NCBI GenBank assembly: GCA_900617975.1
Contig: UZAE01012317.1
Location: 28,756-46,632 of the forward strand
Length of the DNA: 17,877 nt
Origin: Rodentolepis nana
Lineage: Eukaryota; Platyhelminthes; Cestoda; Cyclophyllidea; Hymenolepididae
Reading direction: 5' to 3'
Below, in pieces: positions 1 through 10,569 of the stretch (positions are counted from its first letter, which is position 1; the number at the start of each line of letters is the position of its first letter). Under the pieces are notes generated by a model that did no database searches, had not been told where the DNA came from, and worked only from the letters and a program-made list of their open reading frames with translations. The position numbers and the translations under genes were made by a program.

Positions 1-706
1 TGATCACATGATAGAATACATTTGATATATTTCACTTATTGACTAGAGCATCTCGGTGTCAACCCAAACCGCATAAATGAAACAGCATGGTAAGACGTGA
101 TCTGGACCCAACGTATTATTCTATTGGATGTTTGAGTGTAGTATGGAGGTAGTGGAATGCAATTTCCGATTTAGTTTAATCACCTGAATGTCGATCTTCA
201 ACACCACCCTAAAAATTCAATTGATACGATAGTCCAGCAACCAACCATTGGAACATAGGTAGGATAAGTACGCGAAACTCTCCGTTTACTTAATAGTTTG
301 TTACTACTTAAAGCGTGATAAGAAATAAACCAATAAGAGTCCTTTTTTCATTCTAGCATGTTTGCACATAACATGATTAGAAATTTACCACTTTCGAATG
401 TTATGAAATGAGGAATACAGGGCTTAAGGTGAAAGAGGCATGTGAGTTTCCCAAGCGGATAGAAAAAAAAGAGAATATACTTCTGGGAAGGAACGTGATT
501 CAAGGAAACATTTGCCATATCTTCGGAGAGGGGGATTTAAAACAACAAATACAGTCTAAATAAGTTCTACAACTAAAGTCTAGTTCAAAGTAATAGAAAT
601 TATGAATTTTATTTAGAAAAAAAAACAATCGAGAGTATTGATTGAAACGATCGAATTAACAAAAAGCCAACAAGATTTGGAGTAGTCAACTATTCAAAAA
701 AGGCAT
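1..706. other. AT-rich non-coding stretch at left edge
   Basis: I see no convincing exon, RNA gene or repeat here on either strand. If the minus-strand phosphatase gene continues past the left edge, as its missing C-terminal exons imply, this stretch is part of its third intron. I looked for the expected downstream phosphatase sequence (a DNSP-type motif) and did not find it. Confidence 0.4.
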
Positions 707-1014
707 ACAAGATTATTTATTTATTTATATCAAATGACAGGCGTTTTGATAGTTATCATTAGCCCTTTATAGGCTTCACAGAGAAAGTGAAAAAGTCGAG
801 AGAGGGGGTGGGACAGACGAGTGTTTCAAAGACGATGGTAGAAAAGGTAGAAAAAGGTGAGGTGAGTACTGCGAAAGTAGTCAAATATGACATACAGTGG
901 AGTCATGGTAGCTTGAAGTGAGACGTCAACTGCCGATTAATAGACTTTTTTGCCGTATGAGTATACGTTGCCCAGGGTGCACCACGTGGAGGTAAGTCTA
1001 TCGCACAAGATTAT
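707..1014 (-). mobile_element. SINE-like retroposon copy 1, with 10-bp TSD
   Basis: The repeat body is 717-1004. It is flanked by an exact direct repeat, acaagattat, at 707-716 and 1005-1014, which I read as a target-site duplication. On the plus strand the copy begins with an ATTTATTTATTT tract and caaatgacaggcg and ends with ccacgtggaggtaagtcta. The A-rich microsatellite end is the 3' tail, so the element's sense strand is minus. The head end is a few bases shorter than in the 17526-17849 copy. No transposase or reverse transcriptase is encoded. Its orientation matches that of the phosphatase gene whose intron probably contains it. Confidence 0.8.
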
Positions 1015-1144
1015 AGGAGTAATCAACTGCACAATTCCTAGGAAGAGCATGACCACACACAACCAGCTGTCCTCCACTTCATATCTAATTTGCATTTATA
1101 TTTGCTAAACCGGATTAAAGATGTAGAAAAAAAACCGTATTTAC

Positions 1145-1289
1145 CTATTCCCCACTTCAAGAATTCGATAAGCCCCTCAAGCCCATTTAGAATTTTTTTT
1201 CGAACTCTCGTCTTGGCTGGAGGAGTAGAATTATGGAGCATCATCTCGAGAGAAACTTGATTTCCGTCGGCTATACTTAGCACTATTGG
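1145..1289 (-). other. possible unassigned exon
   Basis: On the minus strand an open frame runs from an acceptor-like cag (1290-1292) to a donor-like GTAAAT (1139-1144). It would encode about 48 residues, including EMMLHNSTPPAKTRV and LNGLEGLIEFLKWG. I do not recognise the sequence. It does not resemble the expected C-terminal half of the neighbouring phosphatase. It could be an exon of a gene nested in the phosphatase intron, an alternative exon, or chance. The frame stays open upstream of the acceptor for a further ~45 bases, which weakens the exact boundary. Confidence 0.15.
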
Positions 1290-1830
1290 CTGACTACGTC
1301 GTCCATTGCACTTAATGGATACCGAAATGCTGATTTAGCATCATTGCGTTAACAGTACTAACAATCACCAATCCTCTAATAATAGAGACATTAATACCTA
1401 TAATAAAAATCCTTAATGCCTAATAAGTAAGTATAAGCATTAACACGTAAATGAAAAACAGTAAAGCCCAATGCAAGAATCTGATAAACAGTTAACTTCA
1501 TAACCGGAGCAGAAACTGATCCTACTCTCGTCAGAATAGAAAATTACATCTCTGGTTTGTAAAAATGAGAACCAACTAAGCTTCAATGTGGTGTAAAATC
1601 ACTTAAAAATTAAAGGTACGTTTACAAAAAAATGGGAAAATAAAAGTAGGGGGGGGGGTAAACGATCAACAATAAAAAGCATTCGAGTTAAGAAACAAAA
1701 TCAGGTTTTAAATGGTAAAGTAGATTTAAATGAAGGCTTACGTGGAATAAAAGAAAGAAAACTCCAATCAAAGCCTCGTTTAATAAGTAATAACTAATAA
1801 TAATATAGGGCAAAAGGAGTGTGCACGCAC
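1290..1830. other. non-coding, probably intronic
   Basis: AT-rich sequence with a run of ten G at 1649-1658 and no convincing coding frame or dispersed repeat. By position it lies in the phosphatase intron that starts at 1830 on the minus strand. Confidence 0.4.
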
Positions 1831-3419
1831 TTTGGAAAGACTTGCAGTGAAGAGGACACACTCATAGATGTCAGACATTGCCCGGAGGAATTCATCAACA
1901 TGCGGCCGTTTGAGGACGAAGACCTGGTGGACCACATTGTCGATCTCCACGCCTACCTTAAAGTCCGCCTTGTCGACAGCCTAAAGGAAAGTAAATGTGA
2001 AATACGAGGGCAATTGCGGCCAATGAGCTGAAAAGAGTTAGTCCTAGAGACGAAGCACTTTTTTTGTAAATTTCAGACAGCGTCAGTTTTTAAGAATGGT
2101 GCAAATGAAATAATACCAAAACGATTTAGTACAACTAGAAAGTAGTGAAAAATAAGTTCATCACACACACACACTAAGTGAAAGTTACAATGTCAAATAA
2201 TACATCTAGTTAATTAACAGTTAAGATGGTCCATCGATGCACACACCTAGAGTAAACGGAATGACCTGTTTTAGATCAACTGATAGAGTGTCAAAAAATG
2301 AGATCTTCAGCATAGACACAATGATGATATCAATTAATCATTGCTCACAAAATGTAAAAGCTTGACTTGATTTTAGGAAAATTATTCAGCATGAACAAAT
2401 GCTGAATAAGGATAAATATAAACACCAACCTTGAGACTCGAACTCTTACCAATCAAAGCGGTAAAAATAAAATTTAATATATGAAGAAAAGGTCGCTCAA
2501 ACCATCTATTAAGAAGCATTTATTAAAAGTAATCAAAAAACATGTCTCCAGAGGTGTTTTAAATGCCTAAAAAAGTTTTTGATTTCAAAATATGGAGGAA
2601 AATAGATTGATAAACAAAGCAAAAAATTAAGGAAAACATTTAATTGATTGCATTGTTTACCTTGAAGGAACTATGAACAAGTGTTTCATCAAGATCAATA
2701 ATAAAACACTTCTTTCCTTTGTCAGATTCTTTCTGCAAGCCGAGCAAATTTTGACGCTGGAAGGAAAATCAGTCCGGATAAATCGATAAAGATCAATAAA
2801 AAAATACTTAAAAGCAGTTCCATACCAGTTCCTTCAAATCATTTTCCGGGTTAGGGGAGGGTTGGGTGGGATTAGAATTTTCTTTGTTTGAGGAATTTGC
2901 CGGCGTAACTTCACCATCAGAAATGGGCAAATCGAGTTTTCGTCGACGCTTGGAAAAGTAAGTGCGTATTCGAGAAAATGGGGTGCGACGATTCTCCTCA
3001 TCTTTAGAATTTGAAATCTCGGTAAGATTCTCATTAGGCAAACTTTCGAGTGAAATGTTATTATTCAATGATTCGGTATGCTGTTCGGCCGGAGCAATAG
3101 CAGAAAGATTTTTTTCAGGAAGAGACCCATCACCTTTTGAGGGAAGTGAAATATCTAAAGGTTCTTCGCGATATCTCGAAACACAACCACAAGCAAGACA
3201 ATGAAGACGATGTAATCCCCCACGAATATCACTTGAGGTTTTGTGAGATCGGGATTTGTTAGATTTTTTGAGACCGATGCCTTCGCAGTGGTCTGTCCCG
3301 GAACGATTAATAACATCACCCTGTACAGGACTAGTTAACATTGGAAACATTGCAGAACTTGGTAAACATGGAGTGGTTTTGCGAACCACGCTTAAACTAT
3401 TGTCAAGATCGCTTGCCAT
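1831..3419 (-). CDS. CTD small phosphatase-like protein (FCP1/SCP family), first three coding exons; 3' part off the window
   Basis: Minus-strand exons are 3419-2826 (198 codons), 2756-2661 (32 codons) and 1980-1831 (50 codons). All junctions are GT-AG and phase 0. Exon 2 carries [12 protein letters not shown], the DxDx(T/V) nucleophile motif of HAD phosphatases that dephosphorylate phosphoserine, classically on the RNA polymerase II C-terminal domain (residues 219-228). Exon 3 carries [11 protein letters not shown] and [10 protein letters not shown], which hold the second (Thr/Ser) motif. The motif with catalytic Lys and the DNSP block should follow but are not in the window, so the gene is cut, not broken. 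The N-terminal 198 residues are longer than in the human CTDSP proteins. They include a Cys cluster (residues 74, 77, 79) resembling the Cys-rich segment of those proteins, and a basic KRRRK (157-161) that could direct nuclear entry. I start at MASDLDNS; the frame stays open to an upstream Met at 3552-3554. Confidence 0.9.
1981..2660 (-). other. phosphatase intron 2
   Basis: This 680-bp intron runs from GTAAAC after the SSFK codon to ctttcctttag before AVDKADF on the minus strand. It is AT-rich with a short CA repeat near 2164-2174. I saw no exon or dispersed repeat in it. Confidence 0.8.
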
Positions 3420-4385
3420 TATGAAAGAATAAATAAAATGCTTGTAAAATACAAATGAATCGAAATGGAAATAAAATTGACTCTTCGGAGCAAATAGAGT
3501 ACAGTTCAAGGTGGAAATTATCTTACGAGAAAGTGGAGTGGTAAGTGTAAACATTCCATAAAATCCTCATAAACTGCGTCCATAGAGAGTGACTCCACAG
3601 GCTAGAAGCGAGAATATGCTAGGCGCGTGTAAATGAATACTTAATTAGCAAAGGCTAATTCTGCGCTTACTTTTATCATTAGCCAATCATACCTCAAGGA
3701 TGGATTATGGCAAATTTAATGAAAATTATGTATTTAACTATATTAAATAATTAATTTCGAACTTTGCATAATGACGTTCTATTTGCATGATATATGCATG
3801 CGTACGTATATTCGGTCCATTACTGTCAAAGAGGAAAGTAAATGACTTAGATATATACTTTTCAATTGAATGGCAGTCTTGGGATAGAAATTAAGCCTGG
3901 GCAGTCGTAAAATAAGATGTATATATAACGAAAACAGAGAGAAAGTTTGTCTCACTTTACCAATGTCCATTGTTTAATAGACCTTACTCACCGCATTGCT
4001 ATTAAAACTATAAAAATGTGTCAATTAATTTCAAAAAATGTGGGAAACTCTCTTTCATGTGGATCCGATCAAAAATAAACGATTTCGCTAAACTTACGCT
4101 TATTCAAAAGTTAGACTTATAAATATGTAAATATATGGACGAGATAGAGATCAAATCATAAACAAAATTAACCAGCAGTGATCAATATAGAACAATTAGT
4201 CTGATTGTTTCAAATTAGATTTCGAACTAACCCAGAATACCTTTGTCATAGAAATTCAAGTTATAATTTTTTTAAAACATCAAATTAGTTGTTTAATTTA
4301 GTGTTTTTTCATGATATCCTAAGTATTCATTAAGGAGATGTTTTATCGCACTGATGTTAGGTAGCGTGTTCAAGAATCGTTTTAG
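3420..4385. promoter_or_regulatory. divergent intergenic region between phosphatase and HAUS3-like genes
   Basis: The two genes are head to head with about 970 bp between their likely start codons, so this stretch should hold both promoters and both 5' untranslated regions. It is AT-rich, and I see no TATA box well placed for either gene. The frame of the phosphatase first exon stays open to 3554, so part of 3420-3554 may be 5' UTR or extra coding sequence. Just before the HAUS3 ATG the sequence reads gttttag, which looks like a splice acceptor. Confidence 0.45.
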
Positions 4386-7214
4386 ATGAATCCGTCCTCA
4401 ACGGCAAAGAATGTTGAACAGGTTCTGGAGAAGTTGTTTTCGATGCAAATGCATGAAAATTTTGAAAGATGTAGTCTATTGGAAAAGAAGGTTAATAATT
4501 TTAAGTTAATAGTTTTTTAGATTGGTGTAAATGTGCTTATGTGTGAGAATTTTATTAACCAATTTCCACTCAATTCCGGGATAAGTAAATTCACAGAAAA
4601 GGAAGAGGATAACGGCAAATTTCTTTGTGCGCAATTTTGTGATGAGTTGTTTCATAGTAATAATGCGCTTGGCTTTTTGAGTAATAATGAGCATTCTGTA
4701 AGTACGTTTATCAAAGCACTTTTTTGTTATGGGTTATGGACTCATATTATTTTTTTGATTTAGAAGCTTGACACTTGTAATAATACAACCGTGTCAAGCC
4801 TTTTCGTCTCATCCATTAATGAGAGCAAGACGGCAACAAAGTCCGAATTCGCTCGTCTTGCAAATGCTAAAAGATTATCTGATTCACTTTCCTTACAACT
4901 TCGATGTGAAGAAGTCAGATTAAAGGCAGAAATCGATTTTCTTAACAGATGCTTGGAAGACCCTCTGACAGCCAAGAATGAATGTTCGGATATCAATGAA
5001 GATATAGCCAGCCTAATGGCTGAATGCAATCAAATTAAGGGGAACTGTTTAAATTTCGTAAAAGATCTTGCATGCAGTGATCATTTGAAAAGCAGTCGAT
5101 TAAGATTCGAAAGGCGAAAAGCTCGACAGACAGCTTACCTTGACTGTCAGGATCGGGTATGTAAGTTATGTAATATTTGAGCTTTCCCTTCAGAAGATTC
5201 AGGAAGCCCAACTAACTTGTTCGAAGTTGGAAATCTTTAGGGACATCATGGCTTTGGAAGACAGTGCTCTTCTTGAGATGGCTCAGTGTCTTGATAAGAT
5301 CTATACAGCTCTCAAAAAGTATTTTCAAATTTCAATTGAGGTGTGTTTTGCTTTATATTTGCATACAAGTTGTTGAAGTATATCTTTTATTTACGTTTCG
5401 CTTAAAAGTTAATATTTGTCTTCTAGCTTAAATTTATTCATGCGTTTCCTTGAAAGTTTTATTTCTGTCTACTGTAACAAGATTTTATTAAACTTGTATT
5501 AGATTAAATCTCGATTTCAAAAATCCGAAAATTCCCTCCAAAATAAAGATTTTTCAAACGTTATCGACTCAGAACTAAGGGAACTTCTGATCAGTGTCCT
5601 ATGTGGTAAGTCTTTTAATTGTCTACTTCACAATGTAGTGCTTTTAATCTATCCATTCCTCTATTACAACACTTAGATTCATCTGATATTTCTGGCAGTC
5701 CGGAAACCATTTCGAATGAGACCCTTTTGAAAAGTTTTGAAGAGAAGATTGGAATATTGGAATCTAAAAATGCCGCCTCTCTTTCCACAATGAAGGAATT
5801 TAAACTCGTCGTACAAGAAATGTTAGTTTACTTCACTTATTTTGGTAAAAATCTGATTAATTTTGTATGCCAAATGCCAGCCGGCCTTTTGCTGATTTCC
5901 GATTACCAACTCTTTTGTGTGATTGTTATTCGGTTAAAAATGTGAAGCCTTGTAATCTCTGCAGTTATATGTATGTGTATTTGCTTGGAATTGAAGAAAG
6001 TATGATCTCGTCTCTGTGTTGTCGCTCGTTTGGTAATTTTTACTGCCTTTTTATGCGCTTTGAGTTTTTCGACAGGAAAGGTTTTTTCTATTTTATTTTT
6101 TTCTTATATCGAATGTAGATTTTGTCTCCAATTTCGAGTTTTTTTATGTGGACTGAGTTTTTTTTCGAAAATAAGTCGTGTCTGGTTGCTTTGTTTCGCT
6201 CTGATTTGCTAGTCCATTCTTTGATTGCACTCGAGTTGTATTATGATATTAGTCTAAAGCACATATTTAGGTAAGGCAGTCATTTGCATGAATTAATTAC
6301 GAGCATTTCTTTAATCCGGAATCACATTTTTAAAAAGAGGTGTTTGGTCTGAAGAAGCCCCCCCCCCCCCCCCCACTTATAGAGGAAATCGGTCTGATGT
6401 CTTCTTAAGATCAGTTTTACAGTCTAAATAGTCCCTTGTTAAAGTGTACATACTTGTGAATTCGTACTTTATCTGTTTTTTTTAGTAGCTCAATGTAATG
6501 ACTATTTATAAGGTTTTTTGCCCTGCCTTGGGAAGGACTTCTACTTTTCTGTCTCCTTCCCCCCCCCTTCCCGTTAAGCTCTTGTACTCGTGGTATGTTT
6601 GTCAAACCATTCTCTAATTTTCGCAACATGCTTGCTTATTTCGCCTTGTTTCTTTTCCTTTCATGTCTTTGGCATTGGGGCACCCATTTGTTTTATGTTT
6701 AAATTGAATATGTTTTATGCTTTCATTGCTTAAATCTACACTGGCCTTGAATGCTCTAGAATTTCACGTATTTCTTCTTACTTATTGCTTCCTTTGAATT
6801 ATCAGTCAGTCCTGCATGCCCTCCGCATAAACTAATCCCTCCTTAGATTAAATTCCAATTTAAAATACTCCAATCTTTTTTGGCATAATTTCAGTGCCGC
6901 CGTGGTTAACGTAGTCCTTTACGATGTCTGAGAGTATTTAAACAAGTAAATTATTTTCTTAATTTAGATCTCTTGTCCTCAATAAGGCTCTGCAATGGCT
7001 AGAGTGTTCAGACGACAGTGAGGCCCAACAACAGCAGCACGTGAACGCTTCAGAATCTCCCTGTATCTATTGGAATGCGCTGGGATCTTTCTCTGGAGTC
7101 ATTCCACATCGTCTTGTTAAACGTCTTCTTCAAGTGCGAAGGGAGCTCGACGATGCGTCTGCGTCCCTTCGCAAACTTGAACTCACCTTTGAATTAAATT
7201 CCGAGGTTTTGTAA
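4386..7214 (+). CDS. HAUS3: HAUS augmin-like complex subunit 3 homolog (seven exons)
   Basis: Exons are 4386-4490, 4521-4697, 4764-5156, 5194-5340, 5503-5605, 5677-5821 and 6968-7214. Phases are consistent throughout and total 1317 nt, or 438 residues plus TAA. Augmin recruits gamma-tubulin to spindle microtubules so that new microtubules branch from old ones; HAUS3 is one of its long coiled-coil subunits. The call rests on remembered similarity to the human protein: KKIG near the N-terminus, an ARQTAYLDCQ...QEAQLTCSKLE stretch in the middle (human has ARQELVLNQ...ELLQLSYEIE), and a C-terminal coiled coil ending in RELDDASASLRKLELTF. Exons 3 to 5 are rich in heptad-like charged and Leu positions. 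The protein is shorter than human HAUS3 (about 600 residues), so an exon in the 1.1-kb intron 6 may be missed. A stop codon lies directly before the ATG. The exon structure is firm; the family name is less so. Confidence 0.7.
4491..4520 (+). other. 30-bp intron in HAUS3-like gene
   Basis: The intron is gttaataatt...agttttttag. Removing it joins LLEKK to IGVNV in phase 0, recreating the KKIG seen in HAUS3 relatives. Reading through without splicing is not possible because the intron has in-frame stops. At 30 bp it is close to the lower limit known for spliceosomal introns. Confidence 0.75.
5822..6967 (+). other. HAUS3 intron 6, long and pyrimidine-rich
   Basis: The intron runs from gttagt after codon AT- to cttaatttag before exon 7. 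It contains T-rich stretches, a run of 17 C at 6358-6374 and 9 C at 6559-6567. Short open frames here lack matching splice sites. A small exon could still be hidden, given that the predicted protein is shorter than its relatives. Confidence 0.6.
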
Positions 7215-8582
7215 ATTGGTTATTGTGAATGTATACCTATTTGTAAATAGTAGCCTTTATAATTTAAGCGAGTCTTATTTTTCTTCCACTATGACTAATT
7301 GACTAGTTCTATAAAGTTATTGTTAAAATGGGTGGTAATGGAAAGACTCTCTTACATAGGCACGGGAATTATTATTAATCAGAACTATATTAGCATTGGA
7401 ACAAGTCGATAGTGCCAGCTTTTCTCTATGTGCAGTGTCAAGGGCATGCTTGTTCGATCCACGTGTGTGGGTGTTTGTTCTCTGAGGTTATTTCTCTTTG
7501 AATGAGGGTATCAGGGGGCTAACACCGAAGCTGCCTAAAGTGCAGCACGAATGAGACAGTGAGAATAAAGACGTCAAACGGACAAAGTTTGCGTGGGCGA
7601 TATATGCTGTCAAGCTGCGTCATACCTTGTCAGGTGCGCGTAGTGTGGAGATAGCAGGCTTTAATGCCTTTCACTTTGATCCGGCTAAGAAGTTCTCGCT
7701 TAATCACCCTATTCTGGCTACTAGCCTGCAATTGCTATAATCACTGTAATTCAGTGTGCACTGGTGCATTCTACAAATAATTTATTTAATTAGACAAACA
7801 ATAATGCCTCCTTCCCCCCCCCCCCCCCCCCCCCCCNTGCTGTGCATGATTGCGCGCACATACAAGAAATTGGGCGGGGGGGGGGGGTAATTTCGTGTCT
7901 TTAATGTTTTTAACAATACAAAAAATGCTTGATAAGTAACTTCCGTAATGAATAAATACATGAATGCTTTTTTTTTGAAAGCCAAATTTTGCGAAGGCAG
8001 TCACCTTCAATTAATTTGAGGCAACGGAGAACCTCCTTAATTACATCCTACTAATTGAATGTTCACATTATTAGGTTTGATATATATTCCTGAGGGTCAT
8101 ATTCTTAAAAGTACTTTTAATGAAGCCTATTATAATTCCATAAAGCATCCGAGAGTGAAATGTGGAAGATTGATTGCGTGACCAATTCTTTTTCTATTGC
8201 CTGTAGTGTCTATATAATATTATTAATATAAGATCTCGAGTTGTTCCGACAAGCTTTAGAGGTTTTCCACAAATATCATCACCGACTATTGTTTAGAGCG
8301 GAATTAATGAACACCTTCCTTCCTATTTCAGCAGTGCGCGGTCGTACACCGATCTGATGCGCTTGATGGTTTTATCTCCGGCAACTTTAAGGTCTAATTA
8401 GAAGCTAGTAAAATTGGAAACCGCAGATAAGCCAAATATAATTAGAATCCTGGTGACACATTTAATTCGGACTAGAGAGAGAGGTTTAATATGAACACAG
8501 AATGGGGGGAGTGAGTGTAAAACTGTTTGAATTAATTAAGACATACTTCAAAAGAATTTAGCCTAAATCAATCTCTAACCTA
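7215..8582. other. intergenic region with poly-C/poly-G tracts
   Basis: No convincing gene lies between the HAUS3 stop and the mariner element. An AATAAA at 7564-7569 is a possible but distant polyadenylation signal for HAUS3. The main feature is 23 C at 7814-7836 followed by an N, then 12 G at 7876-7887. The open frames that cross these tracts are artefacts of homopolymer sequence. Confidence 0.5.
7814..7887. repeat. inverted homopolymer pair C23 / G12 around an ambiguous base
   Basis: C23 (7814-7836), an N at 7837, a 38-base spacer, then G12 (7876-7887) preceded by gggc. The two tracts could pair as a hairpin or form quadruplex or i-motif structures. The N shows the read support failed at the C tract, so its true length is unknown. 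Confidence 0.85.
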
Positions 8583-9867
8583 TTGGGTTGGCAACTAAGT
8601 CGTTGCCGTTTTTGTTGACAGATTCACTCTATACTTTCTTTTGTTTTGTTAACGTGGCCAGAGCATCTAACCTATAATTTTTTCTTACTGTATGGGCTTC
8701 TAGGTTAATTAGTAAAAATTTTTTGTTTAGTTCTTTAGTTTCGTTTTTATCCCAATTTAAAAATGAAGGAACAGGACGTGCACTTCCGACACATTTTATT
8801 GTATTACTTCCGAAAAGACAAGAACGCATCGCAAGCACAAAAGAAGTTATGTGCCGTATATGGAGATGAAGCCTTAAAAGAAAGGCAGTGTCGAAATTGG
8901 TTTGAAAGATTTCGTTCCGGTGATTTTTCACTGAAAAATTCACAACGATCTGGCCGCCCAGTCGAAGTGGATGAAACCCATATCAAGGCCATTACGATTC
9001 AAATCGTCACAGCACAACACGAGATATTGCAGAGAAGCTCAATGTGTCGCATACATGCATTGAAAACAAATTATAACCCTTGGTTATGTCAAGAAACTTA
9101 ATTTATGGATCCCTCACCAGTTAAAGGAAATTCATTTGACGCAACGGATTAGCATCTGTGATTCGCCGCTACTGAAACGCAATGAGAATGATCCATTTCT
9201 GAAGAACCTAGTTACTGGCGACGAAAAGTGGATAGTTTATAACAATGTTACTCGCAAGAGATCATGGGTGAAGCAAGATCAACCAGCCCAAACAGTATGA
9301 AAAGCAGAGATTCACCAAAAAAAAGATTATGCTGTCAGTGTGGTGGGATCACAAAGGAATTTGGTATTTTGAACTCATGCCACAGAACCAAACGATTAAT
9401 TCAAATTTGTATGTTGAACAACTGGAAAAACTGAAGGATGCAATTGAAGATAAGCGGCCGGCATTATCAAATCGGAAGGGTGTTGTTTTCCATCATGATA
9501 ACTCAAGGCCCCACACATCTTTGGTTACTCGGCAAAAATTATTGGAACTGGGTTGGGATGTTTTGTCACACCCAACATATAGCCCTGACCTTGCGCCTTC
9601 GGATTACCATTTGTTTCGTTCCATGCAAAACTCGTTAAATGGTAAAATGTTTAACAACGCGGATGATGTCGGATCACACCAAATTCAGTTTTTTAATAGC
9701 AAAGACCAGACATTTTACGAACGGAGAATTTTTACTCTGCCAGAACGATGGAAAAAGGTCATCGACAAGAACGGTCAATATCTAATTGAATAAATTTATA
9801 TTTTTAAACAAAAATTCCGAATTTGCCTTCTTATTTGAAATCGGCAATTACTTAGTTGCCAACCTAA
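8583..9867 (+). mobile_element. mariner transposon, complete ends, non-autonomous by decay
   Basis: This 1285-bp element is bounded by inverted repeats. The left end reads ttgggttggcaactaagt and the reverse complement of the right end reads ttaggttggcaactaagt. After a two-base mismatch both continue with ttgccg, giving about 26 bp with three mismatches. A TA dinucleotide, the mariner target duplication, flanks each side (8581-8582 and 9868-9869). Length and structure are normal for mariner, so the element inserted whole. Its transposase is broken, so it cannot move by itself. TIR and protein style suggest the mellifera/cecropia-like branch, but I hold that loosely. Confidence 0.95.
8763..9793 (+). 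pseudogene. mariner transposase pseudogene (D,D34D)
   Basis: The transposase once bound the inverted repeats and cut and joined DNA with a DDD triad. The N-terminal DNA-binding part is readable from ATG 8763 (RQCRNWFERFRSGDFSL, then SGRP). The frame shifts near 8990-8996. The second frame reads DIAEKLNVSHTCIENKL and hits TAA at 9074-9076. A second shift leads to WIPHQL and the first catalytic Asp in TGDEKW (9220-9222). A TGA follows at 9298-9300, then a third shift in an A8 run. The last part is open from 9329 to the TAA at 9791-9793, with HHDNSRPH (Asp 9497-9499) and APSDYHLF (Asp 9602-9604). Exactly 34 residues separate these two Asp, the mariner D34D signature. The catalytic residues survive; the reading frame does not. 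Confidence 0.95.
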
Positions 9868-9869
9868 TA

Positions 9870-10569
9870 GATTAGTAGACATAAACTTGATAGTATGTTC
9901 TCCTCATTAATGCATGGATAGTTAACTTTAAACTTCTGCTGTTCTTGGCGATTTAGATCGTAAGCGCTAAAAATATTGAACATTTAATTAAAGACATGTG
10001 ATTAGTCAATCAGAGTTCAGCCCTGTGCTTAGTACAAATCTTAATGCATTTCATTTAACCCGCTTTTTTTCATTCTACTTTTCCGATTAAATACTAAATT
10101 TCGATCCTTTAACAAAAAACTATTCTTGCGTTCAGCTTCAAATTGTCGATTTTCCTGAGCGGATCTAAACTCGAGCCCTAATTATTTAATATTTTCAAAG
10201 CTCTGATCATTTGTGCAGAAACAAAAACGTTCATTCAAGTCTAGCTCATGTACTTAAAATTTTTCATAATGAGTAGTTGAGTTCTAACATTGTTGGGAAA
10301 CTTAATTATTATATTTTCATTGTAGTTTCTCAATAGTCATCACGCGTGCACTGAGTGCTTCATTAGTGGAGTTCCGCGCTCACGTCTTGATCTGTGAAAT
10401 TAACTGTGGAGGTGACGGCGTTACAATTATTGGCCAACCAGGAAGGCAATATTCTTGTTCTCGAACACTTAAGTAACTAATATAACAGACAATTTGCTGT
10501 TTGAGTCGAATGTCCTCTTTTCCTGAGTCTGGTCAGGTGTGACTTTGTCAGGTGGTCAAATTAGAAACT
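9870..10569. other. non-coding stretch right of mariner
   Basis: AT-rich sequence with no convincing reading frame, RNA gene or match to the dispersed repeat family seen elsewhere in this window. Confidence 0.5.

Noticed and set aside
717..1004. Terminal inverted repeats that would make the dispersed repeat a DNA transposon (MITE)
   Set aside because: The two ends are not complementary; the microsatellite tail and 10-14 bp target duplications fit retroposition instead.
1819..2031. Plus-strand open frame of 70 codons
   Set aside because: It is the shadow of phosphatase exon 3 on the minus strand, which has clear family motifs ([14 protein letters not shown]) and splice sites.
2962..3204. Plus-strand open frame of 80 codons
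   Set aside because: It lies antisense to the first phosphatase exon and has no features of its own.
3779..3970. Minus-strand 63-codon frame in the divergent intergenic region
   Set aside because: AT-rich, no recognisable motif, no splice or promoter context; fits chance.
5867..6212. Phe/Cys-rich plus-strand frames in HAUS3 intron 6
   Set aside because: They arise from T-rich intron sequence and lack splice sites that keep phase with exons 6 and 7.
7782..8010. Glycine-rich minus-strand frames
   Set aside because: They are produced by translating the poly-C tract and contain the N.
8629..8992. Minus-strand frames across the mariner 5' part
   Set aside because: They are antisense shadows of the transposase N-terminus.
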